A stretch of DNA of 64,000 nucleotides from positions 1 to 64,000 of the forward strand of contig NZ_NNBK01000024.1 of assembly GCF_002803075.1 (NCBI RefSeq), read 5' to 3'. This document shows positions 1 through 8,496 of the stretch, one piece after another; the first letter of the stretch is position 1; each line of letters opens with the position of its first letter. The notes under the pieces were generated by a model. It was not told the origin of the DNA and ran no database searches. It saw only the letters and a list, made by a program, of their open reading frames with translations. The translations under genes and the position numbers were made by a program. This DNA is from Streptomyces sp. CB01373 (lineage in GTDB: Bacteria > Actinomycetota > Actinomycetes > Streptomycetales > Streptomycetaceae).

Positions 1-1593
1 GGCCGCCAGGGCCCGCGGGCCGCGCTGCCCGGCGCCGGCCGCCAGGGCGGAGCGCGCGGACAGCAGGGTCCGGGGCAGCCGCAGCAGGGCCGTCCGGGCG
101 CGTCGGGCATGGCGGGCGCCTTCGGCCAGGCGCCCGGCGGGCCGCAGGGCCAGCAGGGTCCCGGCGCGGGCGGTCAGCAGGGCTTCGGCGACGGCCGGCA
201 CCCGGGTGCCCAGCAGCAGTCGCAGGGCTTCGGCGGCGCGCGCGGCGGTGTTCCCCCGCAGCGCGGTAACGGCGGCGAGCCCGGCCGGCAGCCGCAGCTG
301 CCGCCGCGCGGCGGCCCGCGTGCCGAGCTGCCGGGCGGCAACGGGCCGTCCCGTACGCAGGGTTGGGCCGACGAGAACGCTCAGCACCGGGCCGCTCTGG
401 ACGCACCGCGCGGCCACGACGAGCAGGGCCCGGAGCAGACCTCGCAGATGCCGCGGATCGACGACCGGCAGGGACCCGGCGCGACGGCCGAGATACCCCG
501 CTTCGACGACCGGCAGGGCCCGGGCTCCGCCGCGGACACCTCGGCGTTCCCCCGCCCCGACTTCGACGCGCCGCAGCAGGGCACGGACGGCTCCCAGAAC
601 ACGGGCCAGTTCGTCCGCTCGGACGTCTACGGTCAGTCCGGGCAGCACAACCCGGCCGACACGGGCCGGTTCGCGGCCCAGCAGGGCTACGACCACGGCA
701 ACACGGGCCAGTTCCCCGCACAGCAGCAGTACGACAACGGCTCCACCGGCCAGTTCGCGGCCCAGCAGGGCTACGACCACGGCAACACGGGCCAGTTCCC
801 CGCACAGCAGGGCTACGACAACAGCTCCACCGGGCAGTTCGCCGCACAGCAGCAGTACGACAACGGTTCCACGGGCCAGTTCGCACAGCCGGGTCACGAC
901 AACGGCTCCACCGGCCAGTTCGCACAGCCCGGTCACGACAACGCCGCACCCGGCCGGAACGCCCACCCGGGTGGTCCCGCCGACTTCGGCGGGCTGCGCG
1001 GCCCGGCCGCCCAGCGGCCGCAGCAGCGCCCCGCCCGCCCGGAGCCGGGCAACCAGGGCGCCCCGCAGCAGCGGCCGGACGACGCCTGGGCCCTGCCGCC
1101 GGCCCCGGGTCCCGGCGACGGCCGTACGCCGCTGTTCGACACCCTGGAGACCAACTGGTTCCACGGTGAACAGCGGCAGCAGCAGGGCGGCGAAGCGGCT
1201 CCCGCTCCGGCCGCTCCCCAGCAGCAGCAGCCGCAACAGCCGCAGCGGCCGCAGCCGCAACAGCCGCAGACTCCTGCGGCCCCTCAGCGTCCCGCCGCCT
1301 CCGCCTGGCGCACCTCGCCGAACGACGAACTCGTACGGCAGGCCGAACGTGTCAGGCAGCCGGCTGCGGGCGGAGTCACCACCTCCGGCCTGCCGCGCCG
1401 GGTGCCCCGGGCCAATCTCGTCCCGGGCACGGCTCAGCAGCAACAGCACCAGAGCGGTCCGCAGGTCTCGCGTGCGCCTGACGACGTACGCGGCCGGCTG
1501 ACCAATCTCCGTCGGGGCATCGCACAGGGCCGTCAGGCCGGTAACGGTCAGACGGGCAGTTTCCCCAGCCCCACTCACCAGCAGGAGCGTTAG
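1..1593 (+). CDS. cvnA1: CvnA-type sensor kinase-like protein, C-terminal part (5' end outside window)
   Basis: The frame is open from the first base, so only the last 530 residues are visible; kinase and sensor domains must lie upstream of the window. What remains is a disordered Gln/Gly/Pro-rich tail holding about eight TGQF-containing repeats. It ends in a conserved block (GLPRRVP, then GPQVSRAP, then RGRLTNLR) that recurs in the second CvnA here. CvnA proteins are membrane histidine-kinase-like partners of a Roadblock protein, a DUF742 protein and a small GTPase, and those three genes follow at once. The stop codon directly abuts the TTG start of cvnB. The assignment rests on the shared C-terminal block and operon order. 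The number 1 follows remembered S. coelicolor gene order. Confidence 0.85.
   Translation, partial: GRQGPRAALPGAGRQGGARGQQGPGQPQQGRPGASGMAGAFGQAPGGPQGQQGPGAGGQQGFGDGRHPGAQQQSQGFGGARGGVPPQRGNGGEPGRQPQLPPRGGPRAELPGGNGPSRTQGWADENAQHRAALDAPRGHDEQGPEQTSQMPRIDDRQGPGATAEIPRFDDRQGPGSAADTSAFPRPDFDAPQQGTDGSQNTGQFVRSDVYGQSGQHNPADTGRFAAQQGYDHGNTGQFPAQQQYDNGSTGQFAAQQGYDHGNTGQFPAQQGYDNSSTGQFAAQQQYDNGSTGQFAQPGHDNGSTGQFAQPGHDNAAPGRNAHPGGPADFGGLRGPAAQRPQQRPARPEPGNQGAPQQRPDDAWALPPAPGPGDGRTPLFDTLETNWFHGEQRQQQGGEAAPAPAAPQQQQPQQPQRPQPQQPQTPAAPQRPAASAWRTSPNDELVRQAERVRQPAAGGVTTSGLPRRVPRANLVPGTAQQQQHQSGPQVSRAPDDVRGRLTNLRRGIAQGRQAGNGQTGSFPSPTHQQER
661..951 (+). repeat. In-frame TGQF repeat array in CvnA tail
   Basis: About eight degenerate units of 10-14 codons encode variants of YDNGSTGQFAAQQ or YDHGNTGQFPAQQ. 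Adjacent units are nearly identical at the DNA level, so the array probably expands and contracts by slippage or unequal recombination. The second CvnA has a different tail repeat, based on YDQQ and YDEQ. Confidence 0.85.
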
Positions 1594-2016
1594 TTGAGCC
1601 CGATGAGCCAGGCGGCACAGAACCTCAACTGGTTGATCACCAACTTCGTGGACAACACCCCCGGGGTGTCCCACACCGTCGTGGTGTCCGCCGACGGACT
1701 CCTACTGGCGATGTCCGAAGGTTTCCCCCGGGACCGCGCCGACCAGCTCGCGGCCGTGGCCTCGGGTCTCACCTCGCTGACCGCCGGGGCCTCCCGGATC
1801 TTCGAGGGCGGCAGTGTGTCGCAGACGGTCGTCGAGATGGAGCGCGGCTTCCTCTTCCTGATGTCCGTGTCGGACGGGTCGTCCCTGGCGGTCCTGGCCC
1901 ACCCCGAGTGCGACATCGGCCTCGTCGGCTACGAGATGGCGCTGCTCGTCGACCGCGCGGGGGCGGTCCTGACGCCAGATCTGCGCGCCGAACTACAGGG
2001 CAGTCTGCTGCACTGA
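1594..2016 (+). CDS. cvnB1: Roadblock/LC7 domain protein CvnB
   Basis: This 140-aa protein is a single Roadblock/LC7 domain, a small alpha/beta scaffold that in conservons binds the kinase-like CvnA and modulates the GTPase CvnD at the membrane. The segment NTPGVSHTVVVSADGLLLA and the later LAVLAHPECDIGLVGYEM are typical of the family. The TTG at 1594 follows the cvnA stop directly, with GGAG at 1584-1587; an ATG at 1603 would shorten the protein by three residues. The second copy (6757-7179) is close to identical in protein but differs at many third codon positions, so it has not been homogenised as cvnD has. Confidence 0.93.
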   Translation: MSPMSQAAQNLNWLITNFVDNTPGVSHTVVVSADGLLLAMSEGFPRDRADQLAAVASGLTSLTAGASRIFEGGSVSQTVVEMERGFLFLMSVSDGSSLAVLAHPECDIGLVGYEMALLVDRAGAVLTPDLRAELQGSLLH

Positions 2017-2131
2017 CCGGCTCCGGCACCATCCAACTCACCAAATCACCGTCCGGCCGCCACAATCCCCCCACCGGCCCCGTCAGACGGCTTGACTGAC
2101 CGACTTGCTGTCCCGCCCGCCCGGAGGATTC

Positions 2132-2530
2132 ATGACCCCGCCCCCCGCCTCTCATGATCCGTACGCTGAGCCGTACGGGGATGAGGGCGACCAGCCGCTG
2201 GTACGTCCCTATGCGATGACCGGCGGCCGGACCCGGCCGCGCTACCAGCTCGCCATCGAGGCGCTGATCAGCACCACGGCCGACCCGGCAGCGCTGATGG
2301 GACTGCTCCCGGAGCACCAGCGGATCTGCCATCTGTGCCGCGAGGTGAAATCCGTGGCGGAGGTCTCGGCGCTCCTGTCCATGCCGCTCGGTGTGGCCAG
2401 GATCCTTGTCGCGGACCTTGCTGAGGCCGGCCTGGTGGCCATCCACCAGCCGGGCGGGGACGAGAACAACGGTGGCGCACCGGCTGTGACGCTGCTCGAA
2501 AGGGTGCTCAGTGGACTTCGCAAGCTCTGA
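2132..2530 (+). CDS. cvnC1: DUF742 family protein CvnC
   Basis: This 132-aa DUF742 protein is the third conservon component, a winged-helix-like partner of CvnB and CvnD. The conserved core runs from LVRPYAMTGGRTRPRYQL through the HLCREVKSVAEVSALL helix to LLERVLSGLRKL. ATG 2132 is preferred to the upstream TTG 2105 because GGAGG at 2123-2127 sits just before it. The 3' end overlaps cvnD by 20 bp, so the two are probably translationally coupled. It lacks the roughly 60-residue Pro/Gln-rich N-terminal extension present in the second copy. Confidence 0.92.
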   Translation: MTPPPASHDPYAEPYGDEGDQPLVRPYAMTGGRTRPRYQLAIEALISTTADPAALMGLLPEHQRICHLCREVKSVAEVSALLSMPLGVARILVADLAEAGLVAIHQPGGDENNGGAPAVTLLERVLSGLRKL

Positions 2531-3086
2531 CGGCGGTCGGGCGACCACCTCCGCCAAGATCGTGGTGGCGGGCGGCTTCGGCGTGGGCAAAACCACGTTC
2601 GTCGGCGCCGTCTCGGAGATCAACCCGCTGCGCACGGAGGCCGTGATGACGTCCGCTTCGGCGGGCATCGACGACCTCACCCACACCGGGGACAAGACCA
2701 CCACCACGGTGGCCATGGACTTCGGCCGCATCACACTCGACCAGGACCTGATCCTCTACCTGTTCGGCACCCCCGGCCAGGACCGCTTCTGGTTCATGTG
2801 GGACGACCTCGTCCGCGGCGCCATCGGCGCCATCGTCCTCGTCGACACCCGCAGGCTCGCCGACTGCTTCCCCGCCGTCGACTACTTCGAGAACAGCGGA
2901 CTGCCCTTCGTCATCGCCCTCAACGGCTTCGACGGACAGCAGCCCTACAACCCCGACGAAGTCCGCGAAGCCCTCCAGATCGGCCCCGACGCCCCCATCA
3001 TCACCACCGACGCCCGCCACCGCGCCGACGCCAAATCCGCCCTCATCACCCTGGTGGAACACGCCCTCATGGCCCGGTTGCGGTAA
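2511..3086 (+). CDS. cvnD1: Small GTPase-like ATP/GTP-binding protein CvnD
   Basis: This 191-aa P-loop GTPase of the conservon family is thought to switch the membrane-bound Cvn complex between nucleotide states. The P-loop GGFGVGKT is at residues 21-28, a switch-II-like GTPGQDRFWF follows the central strand, and NGFD stands where canonical small GTPases have NKxD. The GTG start lies inside the end of cvnC. From codon 17 to the fourth codon before the stop, the DNA reads as identical to the second cvnD, far more similar than the neighbouring genes. Confidence 0.94.
   Translation: MDFASSDGGRATTSAKIVVAGGFGVGKTTFVGAVSEINPLRTEAVMTSASAGIDDLTHTGDKTTTTVAMDFGRITLDQDLILYLFGTPGQDRFWFMWDDLVRGAIGAIVLVDTRRLADCFPAVDYFENSGLPFVIALNGFDGQQPYNPDEVREALQIGPDAPIITTDARHRADAKSALITLVEHALMARLR
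2559..3077 (+). repeat. 519-bp exact repeat, copy A (inside cvnD1)
   Basis: Comparing the lines by eye, this block reads base for base the same as 7883-8401 and stops being identical abruptly at both ends. Third codon positions are conserved too, which purifying selection on the protein cannot explain. Confidence 0.88.
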
Positions 3087-3142
3087 CAGGGGAGCAAATA
3101 CAGCCCCCAAGTCGAGAGCGCCATACGGCAGTTGTCGTAGAC

Positions 3143-3186
3143 ACACCGGGGCCGGCCGGGTCCATTGACACGGTCGGCCCCGGTGT
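3143..3186 (+). terminator. Hairpin after first conservon
   Basis: A perfect 12-bp stem (ACACCGGGGCCG at 3143-3154 pairing with 3175-3186) closes a 20-nt loop 57 bp after the cvnD stop. There is no strong T tract, as is common in Streptomyces terminators. It overlaps a candidate promoter for the next conservon. Confidence 0.55.
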
Positions 3187-3193
3187 TCATAAC
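3165..3193 (+). promoter_or_regulatory. Candidate sigma-70-type promoter for second conservon
   Basis: TTGACA (3165-3170) and CATAAC (3188-3193) are separated by 17 bp. It lies about 300 bp before the cvnA start, so it implies a long leader. Most of the 405-bp gap 3087-3491 otherwise shows no gene. Confidence 0.35.
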
Positions 3194-3491
3194 GTTTCGG
3201 CAGAGGAATCGCGTGGTATGGCCACGCGTCGCGCACATGCGATGCCGCTGTGCGCACAACCCCCCGGACTTTTGCGGCGGCTAGTTGTTTATGACCGTTT
3301 TATGTGGGACGTGCGTCACGCGGGACCACCCGTTTCCGCTGTTTGGAAGTGCGCATGTCGACGTGCTGGAATGCCTGAACTACCCCATGGCCACAGACGT
3401 ACTCACCGGTAGTGGTCCGTCGATGGCGGACAAGGTTCTGAGACACAGCGGCACGACCTAGGTGCCGACCCGCCGAGAGGTTGTTGGTCGA

Positions 3492-6400
3492 GTGAGGCGA
3501 AGCAAGAACGGCCCCGAGCCGTCGGCCCGGGGCAATTTCACCCCGCCGCCGCGTGCTGCGGCGCCCGCGCACGTGCCCGGTTCGCAACCGACGGCAGCGG
3601 CCATCGCGAGCGGCGGCCGCTTCTCCCCGCGCAACTGGCGGGTGCGGACCCGGCTGAACGCGATCCTGCTCCTGCCCGTACTGGTCGGCCTCGTCATGGG
3701 CGGCTTCCAGGTCAACAGCTCCATCAACACCTGGCAGGACGCCCAGGACGCCGAGCACACCGCCCGCCTGGTGCAGGCCTCGCTGGGCTACGCCGACGCC
3801 CTCTACCACGAGCGCGATGTCAGCGCGGCCCCCCTGCTCCAGGGCAAGGGCCAGGACGACCCGGACGTCACCGAGGCCCGCCGGCAGACCGACAAGGCGG
3901 CCGGCGTCTTCAACGAAGCCGCGCAGTCCATGCCGCACAAGGCCGGTCTTGAGCGCCGGCTCAAGCTGTTCCGCGACACCGAGCCCGAGCTGCAGAAGCT
4001 GCGGGCCGCGGCGTTCACCTCCAAGCTGCCCGGCGCGCAGACCGAGGAGGCCTACGTCAAGGTCGCCCACCCGCTGATGGAGTTCGCCAACGAACTCGGC
4101 CTGGGCACCGGCAACATCACCTCCTACGGCCGTACCGTCTACGCCATCTCGCTGACCAAGGCCGCGCTGTCCCTGGAGCGCTCGCTCGGCATGCACCTGC
4201 TGATCAAGCCCGGCCCGGACGCCACGGACCTGGCCGGCCAGCGCGTCGCCCTGTCGTCCTACGCCTACCTGGAGGGCATCGCCGTCGAGGAGTACATCGG
4301 CGGTGGCACCCAGGAGGACGCGGACAAGCTGGACGCGCTGAAGAAGGAGATCCAGGACAAGGCCGCGGCGATGGCCGAGCAGGCCAAGGCCAAGGACCCG
4401 AACTACGTGGCCCCGCCCCAGGACCCGACCCAGATGGTCACCGCGCTGGCCACGCTGAGCAGCACGGACCCGGCGGCGCGCACGGCCCTGGCGCAGCAGG
4501 GCATCACGCCCGAGAACTGGTGGGCCGTCAACACCCTCAAGTTCGACGCCTACCGCCAGATCGAGTCGGACATGGCCGACACCGCGGTGAACGAGGCCGC
4601 CGCGATCGCCGACAACGCCAAGAAGTCCACGTTCATCACCGGTGCGATCGTCGTGGTCGCCCTGCTCGCAGCGTTCATCCTGGCCGGTCTGGTGGCCCGC
4701 CAGATGAGCCGCTCCATGCGCCGGCTGCGCAACGCCGCCTTCGGTATCGCCGAGCAGCGCCTGCCGATGCTGGTCGACCAGCTCTCGCGCACCGACCCCG
4801 GCCGTGTCGACACCCGGGTCGCGCCGATCCCGATCACCTCGACCGACGAGATCGGCGAAGTCGCCCGCGCCTTCGACCAGGTGCACCGCGAGGCCGTCCG
4901 GCTCGCCTCCGAACAGGCCCTGCTGCGGGGCAACATCAACGCGATCTTCACCAACCTCTCGCGACGCAACCAGTCGCTGATCGAGGGTCAGCTGACCCTG
5001 ATCACCGACCTGGAGAACCACGAGGCCGACCCGGACCAGCTGGAGAACCTCTTCCGCCTGGACCACCTGGCGACCCGTATGCGCCGCAACGGCGAGAACC
5101 TCCTGGTCCTCGCCGGCGAGGAGCCCGGCCGCCGCTGGGACCAGCCGGTCCCGCTGGTCGACGTGCTGCGCGCCGCCTCCTCCGAGGTGGAGCAGTACGA
5201 GCGCGTCGAGCTGTCCGGCGTGCCCGAGGCCGAGATCCACGGCCGCGCGGTGACCGACCTCGTGCACCTGCTGGCCGAGTTGCTGGAGAACGCCACCACG
5301 TTCTCCTCGCCGCAGACCAAGGTCCGGGTCACCGCGACCCGGCTGCCCGACGGCCGGGTCATGATCGAGATCCACGACAAGGGCATCGGCCTGACCGCCG
5401 AGGACTTCGCGGACATCAACCACAAGCTGGCCAACCCGCCCACCGTGGACGCGGCGATCTCCCAGCGCATGGGCCTGTTCGTGGTCGGCCGCCTCGCCGA
5501 CCGGCACGGCGTCCGCGTGCAGCTGCGCCCCTCCGGCGAGCAGGCCGGCACCACCTCGCTGGTCATGCTGCCGGACGCGATCACCCACGGCGGTGGCGGC
5601 GAGCAGGCGCTGGACCGCGACGACTTCACCGTCTCGCAGATCATCCCCGAGCAGGGGTTGCAGGGCGAGGACTTCGGCGCTTCCCAGCCGATGCGCACCG
5701 CCGCGGAGCTCGGCTTCGACGACAGCCGCTACACCGACGACTCCGACGACTCCCGGGAACTGGACCCCGTCGGCCGCTCCCTCAAGCGCGAGGAGCGCCG
5801 CGCCGCCCTGGAGGCCCAGACGCACGACGGGACGGCGGGCCCGGAGACGGCCGAGCCCTCCGGGTACCCCGACGAGCACACCGGTCAGCAGCCGCTGTAC
5901 GACACCGGCCAGGCTCCCTTCCCGGAGCAGGGCGGGTACGACCAGCAGACGCCGTACGAGGAACCCCAGCACACGGCGTACGACCAGCAGCAGGCGGCCT
6001 ACGACGAGCAGGGCCGGCCGGCGTACGACGAGGGGTACTACGCGCCGGACGCCGGCCTGCCGCAGGGCGATGCCTACTCGTCCAACGGCGGCTACCCCGG
6101 CCCCGGCTATGCGGAAGCCGGGCAGCAGGAGCACACGTCCGCGCACGCCGCGGCGCCGGAGACGTACGCCGGCTTCCAGGAGCAGTCCTACCAGGACGGC
6201 TGGCCGCAGCAGGCCGGGTACCAGAACGGCCACCCGGACGAGTACGCTCCGGAAGCGGAATCCGCGCAGGCCGCTGACGCGGGCGCGGCGGACCGCGTAG
6301 GCTTCGACCGTCCGGGACCGGCCCCTTCCGCCGCCCACGAGCTGACCGACGCCGGGCTGCCCCGTCGGGGACCCGTCGCGAGCGGTTCGAACGGCGCGGG

Positions 6401-6755
6401 GCCCGTGGACCAGGAAGCTCCGAACGGCACTCCGGCGGGCGACGGCGACGGCTGGCATTCAGCGAACGACAAACGCTGGCAGCAGGCTTCGCAGGTTCGC
6501 AAGCCCAAGGCAGGCGGGGTGACCTCCTCCGGACTGCCACGGCGCGTGCCCAAGGCCAACCTGGTCGAGGGCACCGCGGAATCAACCCCGCAGGGAGGCC
6601 CACAGGTCTCCCGCGCCCCCGAGGACATCCGGGGCAGGCTGAGCAACCTGCGCCAGGGCGTCCAACGAGGACGCAGTGCAGGAATTGACAAGAACGGTCA
6701 GGCCACAAGAAATGAACCCAGTGGTCCTGACAGCACCTACAACCAGGAGCGTTAG
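3492..6755 (+). CDS. cvnA2: Nitrate/nitrite-sensor-like histidine kinase CvnA
   Basis: This 1087-aa membrane sensor is the input component of the conservon. A short basic N-terminus leads into TM1 (about residues 56-74), a large extracytoplasmic helical NIT-type sensor region, TM2 (about 380-402, with VVVALLAAFILAGLV) and HAMP. An H-box-like LDHLATR is near residue 522, the N-box LLENATTF near 595 and the G-box DKGIGL near 629, so an ATPase fold is present. The last 330 residues are a Tyr/Gln-rich disordered tail ending in the conserved GLPRRVP...RGRLSNLR block. GTG 3492 is chosen because GAGAGG lies 11 nt upstream and the product then begins VRRSKN; GTG 3462 has no ribosome site and adds ten residues. 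Confidence 0.92.
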   Translation: MRRSKNGPEPSARGNFTPPPRAAAPAHVPGSQPTAAAIASGGRFSPRNWRVRTRLNAILLLPVLVGLVMGGFQVNSSINTWQDAQDAEHTARLVQASLGYADALYHERDVSAAPLLQGKGQDDPDVTEARRQTDKAAGVFNEAAQSMPHKAGLERRLKLFRDTEPELQKLRAAAFTSKLPGAQTEEAYVKVAHPLMEFANELGLGTGNITSYGRTVYAISLTKAALSLERSLGMHLLIKPGPDATDLAGQRVALSSYAYLEGIAVEEYIGGGTQEDADKLDALKKEIQDKAAAMAEQAKAKDPNYVAPPQDPTQMVTALATLSSTDPAARTALAQQGITPENWWAVNTLKFDAYRQIESDMADTAVNEAAAIADNAKKSTFITGAIVVVALLAAFILAGLVARQMSRSMRRLRNAAFGIAEQRLPMLVDQLSRTDPGRVDTRVAPIPITSTDEIGEVARAFDQVHREAVRLASEQALLRGNINAIFTNLSRRNQSLIEGQLTLITDLENHEADPDQLENLFRLDHLATRMRRNGENLLVLAGEEPGRRWDQPVPLVDVLRAASSEVEQYERVELSGVPEAEIHGRAVTDLVHLLAELLENATTFSSPQTKVRVTATRLPDGRVMIEIHDKGIGLTAEDFADINHKLANPPTVDAAISQRMGLFVVGRLADRHGVRVQLRPSGEQAGTTSLVMLPDAITHGGGGEQALDRDDFTVSQIIPEQGLQGEDFGASQPMRTAAELGFDDSRYTDDSDDSRELDPVGRSLKREERRAALEAQTHDGTAGPETAEPSGYPDEHTGQQPLYDTGQAPFPEQGGYDQQTPYEEPQHTAYDQQQAAYDEQGRPAYDEGYYAPDAGLPQGDAYSSNGGYPGPGYAEAGQQEHTSAHAAAPETYAGFQEQSYQDGWPQQAGYQNGHPDEYAPEAESAQAADAGAADRVGFDRPGPAPSAAHELTDAGLPRRGPVASGSNGAGPVDQEAPNGTPAGDGDGWHSANDKRWQQASQVRKPKAGGVTSSGLPRRVPKANLVEGTAESTPQGGPQVSRAPEDIRGRLSNLRQGVQRGRSAGIDKNGQATRNEPSGPDSTYNQER

Positions 6756-6756
6756 T

Positions 6757-7179
6757 GTGAGCCCGATGAGCCAGGCGGCACAGAACCTGAACTGGTTGAT
6801 CACCAACTTCGTGGACAACACCCCTGGGGTGTCCCACACCGTGGTGGTCTCCGCCGACGGACTCCTTCTGGCGATGTCCGAAGGCTTCCCCCGCGACCGC
6901 GCCGACCAGCTCGCGGCCGTTGCCTCCGGTCTGACCTCGCTGACCGCCGGTGCCTCGCGCATCTTCGAGGGCGGCAGCGTGAACCAGACGGTTGTGGAGA
7001 TGGAGCGGGGATTCATGTTCATCATGTCCATCTCCGACGGTTCGTCGCTCGCGGTTCTCGCACACCCCGATGCGGACATCGGCCTCGTCGGGTACGAGAT
7101 GGCCCTTCTGGTGGACCGCGCGGGCACTGTCCTGACGCCGGATCTCCGGGCGGAACTCCAGGGGAGCCTTCTCAACTAA
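6757..7179 (+). CDS. cvnB2: Roadblock/LC7 domain protein CvnB
   Basis: This is a 140-aa Roadblock/LC7 protein, the CvnB of the second conservon. The GTG at 6757 starts one base after the cvnA stop, with AGGAG at 6745-6749. It yields a product the same length as its paralogue, whereas an upstream in-frame ATG (6676) lies inside cvnA and is not needed. Differences from the first copy include NQTVVEMERGFMFIMSIS in place of SQTVVEMERGFLFLMSVS. The role by family is to link CvnA to the GTPase CvnD. Confidence 0.93.
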   Translation: MSPMSQAAQNLNWLITNFVDNTPGVSHTVVVSADGLLLAMSEGFPRDRADQLAAVASGLTSLTAGASRIFEGGSVNQTVVEMERGFMFIMSISDGSSLAVLAHPDADIGLVGYEMALLVDRAGTVLTPDLRAELQGSLLN

Positions 7180-7275
7180 CAGACAGACGGTGCTTTTTGG
7201 CGTCCCGGGGCCGTAAGGTTTCGGGACGCGGCTCCCACCCCGTGGGGGCCCGGCACAGTCGGAGGAGGAGAGAAC

Positions 7276-7848
7276 GTGGCAACACTCCCAGGCGGTTCGT
7301 CTTCGGGCAACTGGTCGTACGGCCCCGCACAGGGCGCGGGCGACGGTTCGGCGAACCGGTACGGTTTTCCCTCCACCCCCCAGCACCGGCAGCCATACAC
7401 GCCGCAGGGCCCTGGTCCGTCTCCGTACGACCAGCCGTCCGCGCCGCGTATCCAGCCGGTGCAGCCGCAGCCACGCACCCCTGAACCGGCGCCCGCGGGG
7501 GCGTCGAACAACCCCCTGGTGCGCCCGTACGCCATGACGGGCGGCCGCACCAGGCCGCGGTACCAGCTCGCCATAGAGGCACTGGTGCACACCACCGCGC
7601 AGCCGCACCAGATGCAGGGCCAGTTGCCCGAACATCAGCGGATCTGCCATCTGTGCCGCGAGATCAAATCGGTGGCCGAGGTCTCGGCCCTGCTTTCGAT
7701 CCCTCTCGGCGTGGCCAGGATCCTCGTCGCCGACTTGGCGGAGGCGGGCCTGGTCGCCATCCATCAGCCCGGCGGCGACGAGAACGCCGGTGGCCAGCCA
7801 GACGTGACACTGCTCGAAAGGGTGCTCAGTGGACTTCGCAAGCTCTAG
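7276..7848 (+). CDS. cvnC2: DUF742 family protein CvnC, long form
   Basis: This 190-aa conservon protein has a Pro/Gln-rich N-terminal extension of about 75 residues followed by the DUF742 core (LVRPYAMTGGRTRPRYQL, HLCREIKSVAEVSALL, LLERVLSGLRKL). A strong GGAGGAGGAG at 7261-7270 precedes GTG 7276. The final 20 bp overlap cvnD, exactly as in the first cluster. The extension is the main structural difference between the two conservons apart from the CvnA tails and may give partner specificity; that is inference. Confidence 0.92.
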   Translation: MATLPGGSSSGNWSYGPAQGAGDGSANRYGFPSTPQHRQPYTPQGPGPSPYDQPSAPRIQPVQPQPRTPEPAPAGASNNPLVRPYAMTGGRTRPRYQLAIEALVHTTAQPHQMQGQLPEHQRICHLCREIKSVAEVSALLSIPLGVARILVADLAEAGLVAIHQPGGDENAGGQPDVTLLERVLSGLRKL

Positions 7849-8410
7849 CGGCGGTCCTTCCCGCTCCACCACCTCAGCGAAAATCGTGGTGGCGGGCGGC
7901 TTCGGCGTGGGCAAAACCACGTTCGTCGGCGCCGTCTCGGAGATCAACCCGCTGCGCACGGAGGCCGTGATGACGTCCGCTTCGGCGGGCATCGACGACC
8001 TCACCCACACCGGGGACAAGACCACCACCACGGTGGCCATGGACTTCGGCCGCATCACACTCGACCAGGACCTGATCCTCTACCTGTTCGGCACCCCCGG
8101 CCAGGACCGCTTCTGGTTCATGTGGGACGACCTCGTCCGCGGCGCCATCGGCGCCATCGTCCTCGTCGACACCCGCAGGCTCGCCGACTGCTTCCCCGCC
8201 GTCGACTACTTCGAGAACAGCGGACTGCCCTTCGTCATCGCCCTCAACGGCTTCGACGGACAGCAGCCCTACAACCCCGACGAAGTCCGCGAAGCCCTCC
8301 AGATCGGCCCCGACGCCCCCATCATCACCACCGACGCCCGCCACCGCGCCGACGCCAAATCCGCCCTCATCACCCTGGTGGAACACGCCCTCATGGCCCG
8401 GCTCCGCTAG
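7829..8410 (+). CDS. cvnD2: Small GTPase-like ATP/GTP-binding protein CvnD
   Basis: This 193-aa conservon GTPase has P-loop GGFGVGKT, GTPGQDRFWF and NGFD. Compared with cvnD1 it has a two-residue longer, diverged N-terminal stretch (SSSGGPSRSTTS); everything after that reads as the same protein apart from the synonymous last codons. The GTG start is embedded in the end of cvnC. It is the last gene of the operon and is followed by two strong hairpins. Confidence 0.94.
   Translation: MDFASSSGGPSRSTTSAKIVVAGGFGVGKTTFVGAVSEINPLRTEAVMTSASAGIDDLTHTGDKTTTTVAMDFGRITLDQDLILYLFGTPGQDRFWFMWDDLVRGAIGAIVLVDTRRLADCFPAVDYFENSGLPFVIALNGFDGQQPYNPDEVREALQIGPDAPIITTDARHRADAKSALITLVEHALMARLR
7883..8401 (+). repeat. 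519-bp exact repeat, copy B (inside cvnD2)
   Basis: This is the partner of 2559-3077, in direct orientation 5.3 kb away. Homologous recombination between the copies could delete or duplicate one whole conservon. The flanking cvnB and cvnC pairs show clear synonymous divergence. Confidence 0.88.
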
Positions 8411-8436
8411 CACTCGGGCAGTACTCGGGACGAACG

Positions 8437-8473
8437 AGCAGGCGGCCCTCCCGCAAGGGAAGGGCCGCCTGCT
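8437..8473 (+). terminator. Terminator of second conservon
   Basis: A perfect 13-bp stem (AGCAGGCGGCCCT at 8437-8449 with 8461-8473) has an 11-nt loop and a short TTCT tail, 26 bp after the cvnD stop. Confidence 0.8.
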
Positions 8474-8496
8474 TTCTGCCCGGCGGGCACGAGGAC

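Noticed and set aside
661..951. Repeat array as a CRISPR or intergenic repeat
   Set aside because: Units are in frame, contiguous without spacers, and encode the low-complexity CvnA tail.
3300..6458. Very long minus-strand open frame (1052 codons) opposite cvnA2
   Set aside because: The product is a Val/Gly/Leu/Arg-rich shadow typical of antisense frames in high-GC genes; cvnA2 on the other strand has clear kinase motifs.
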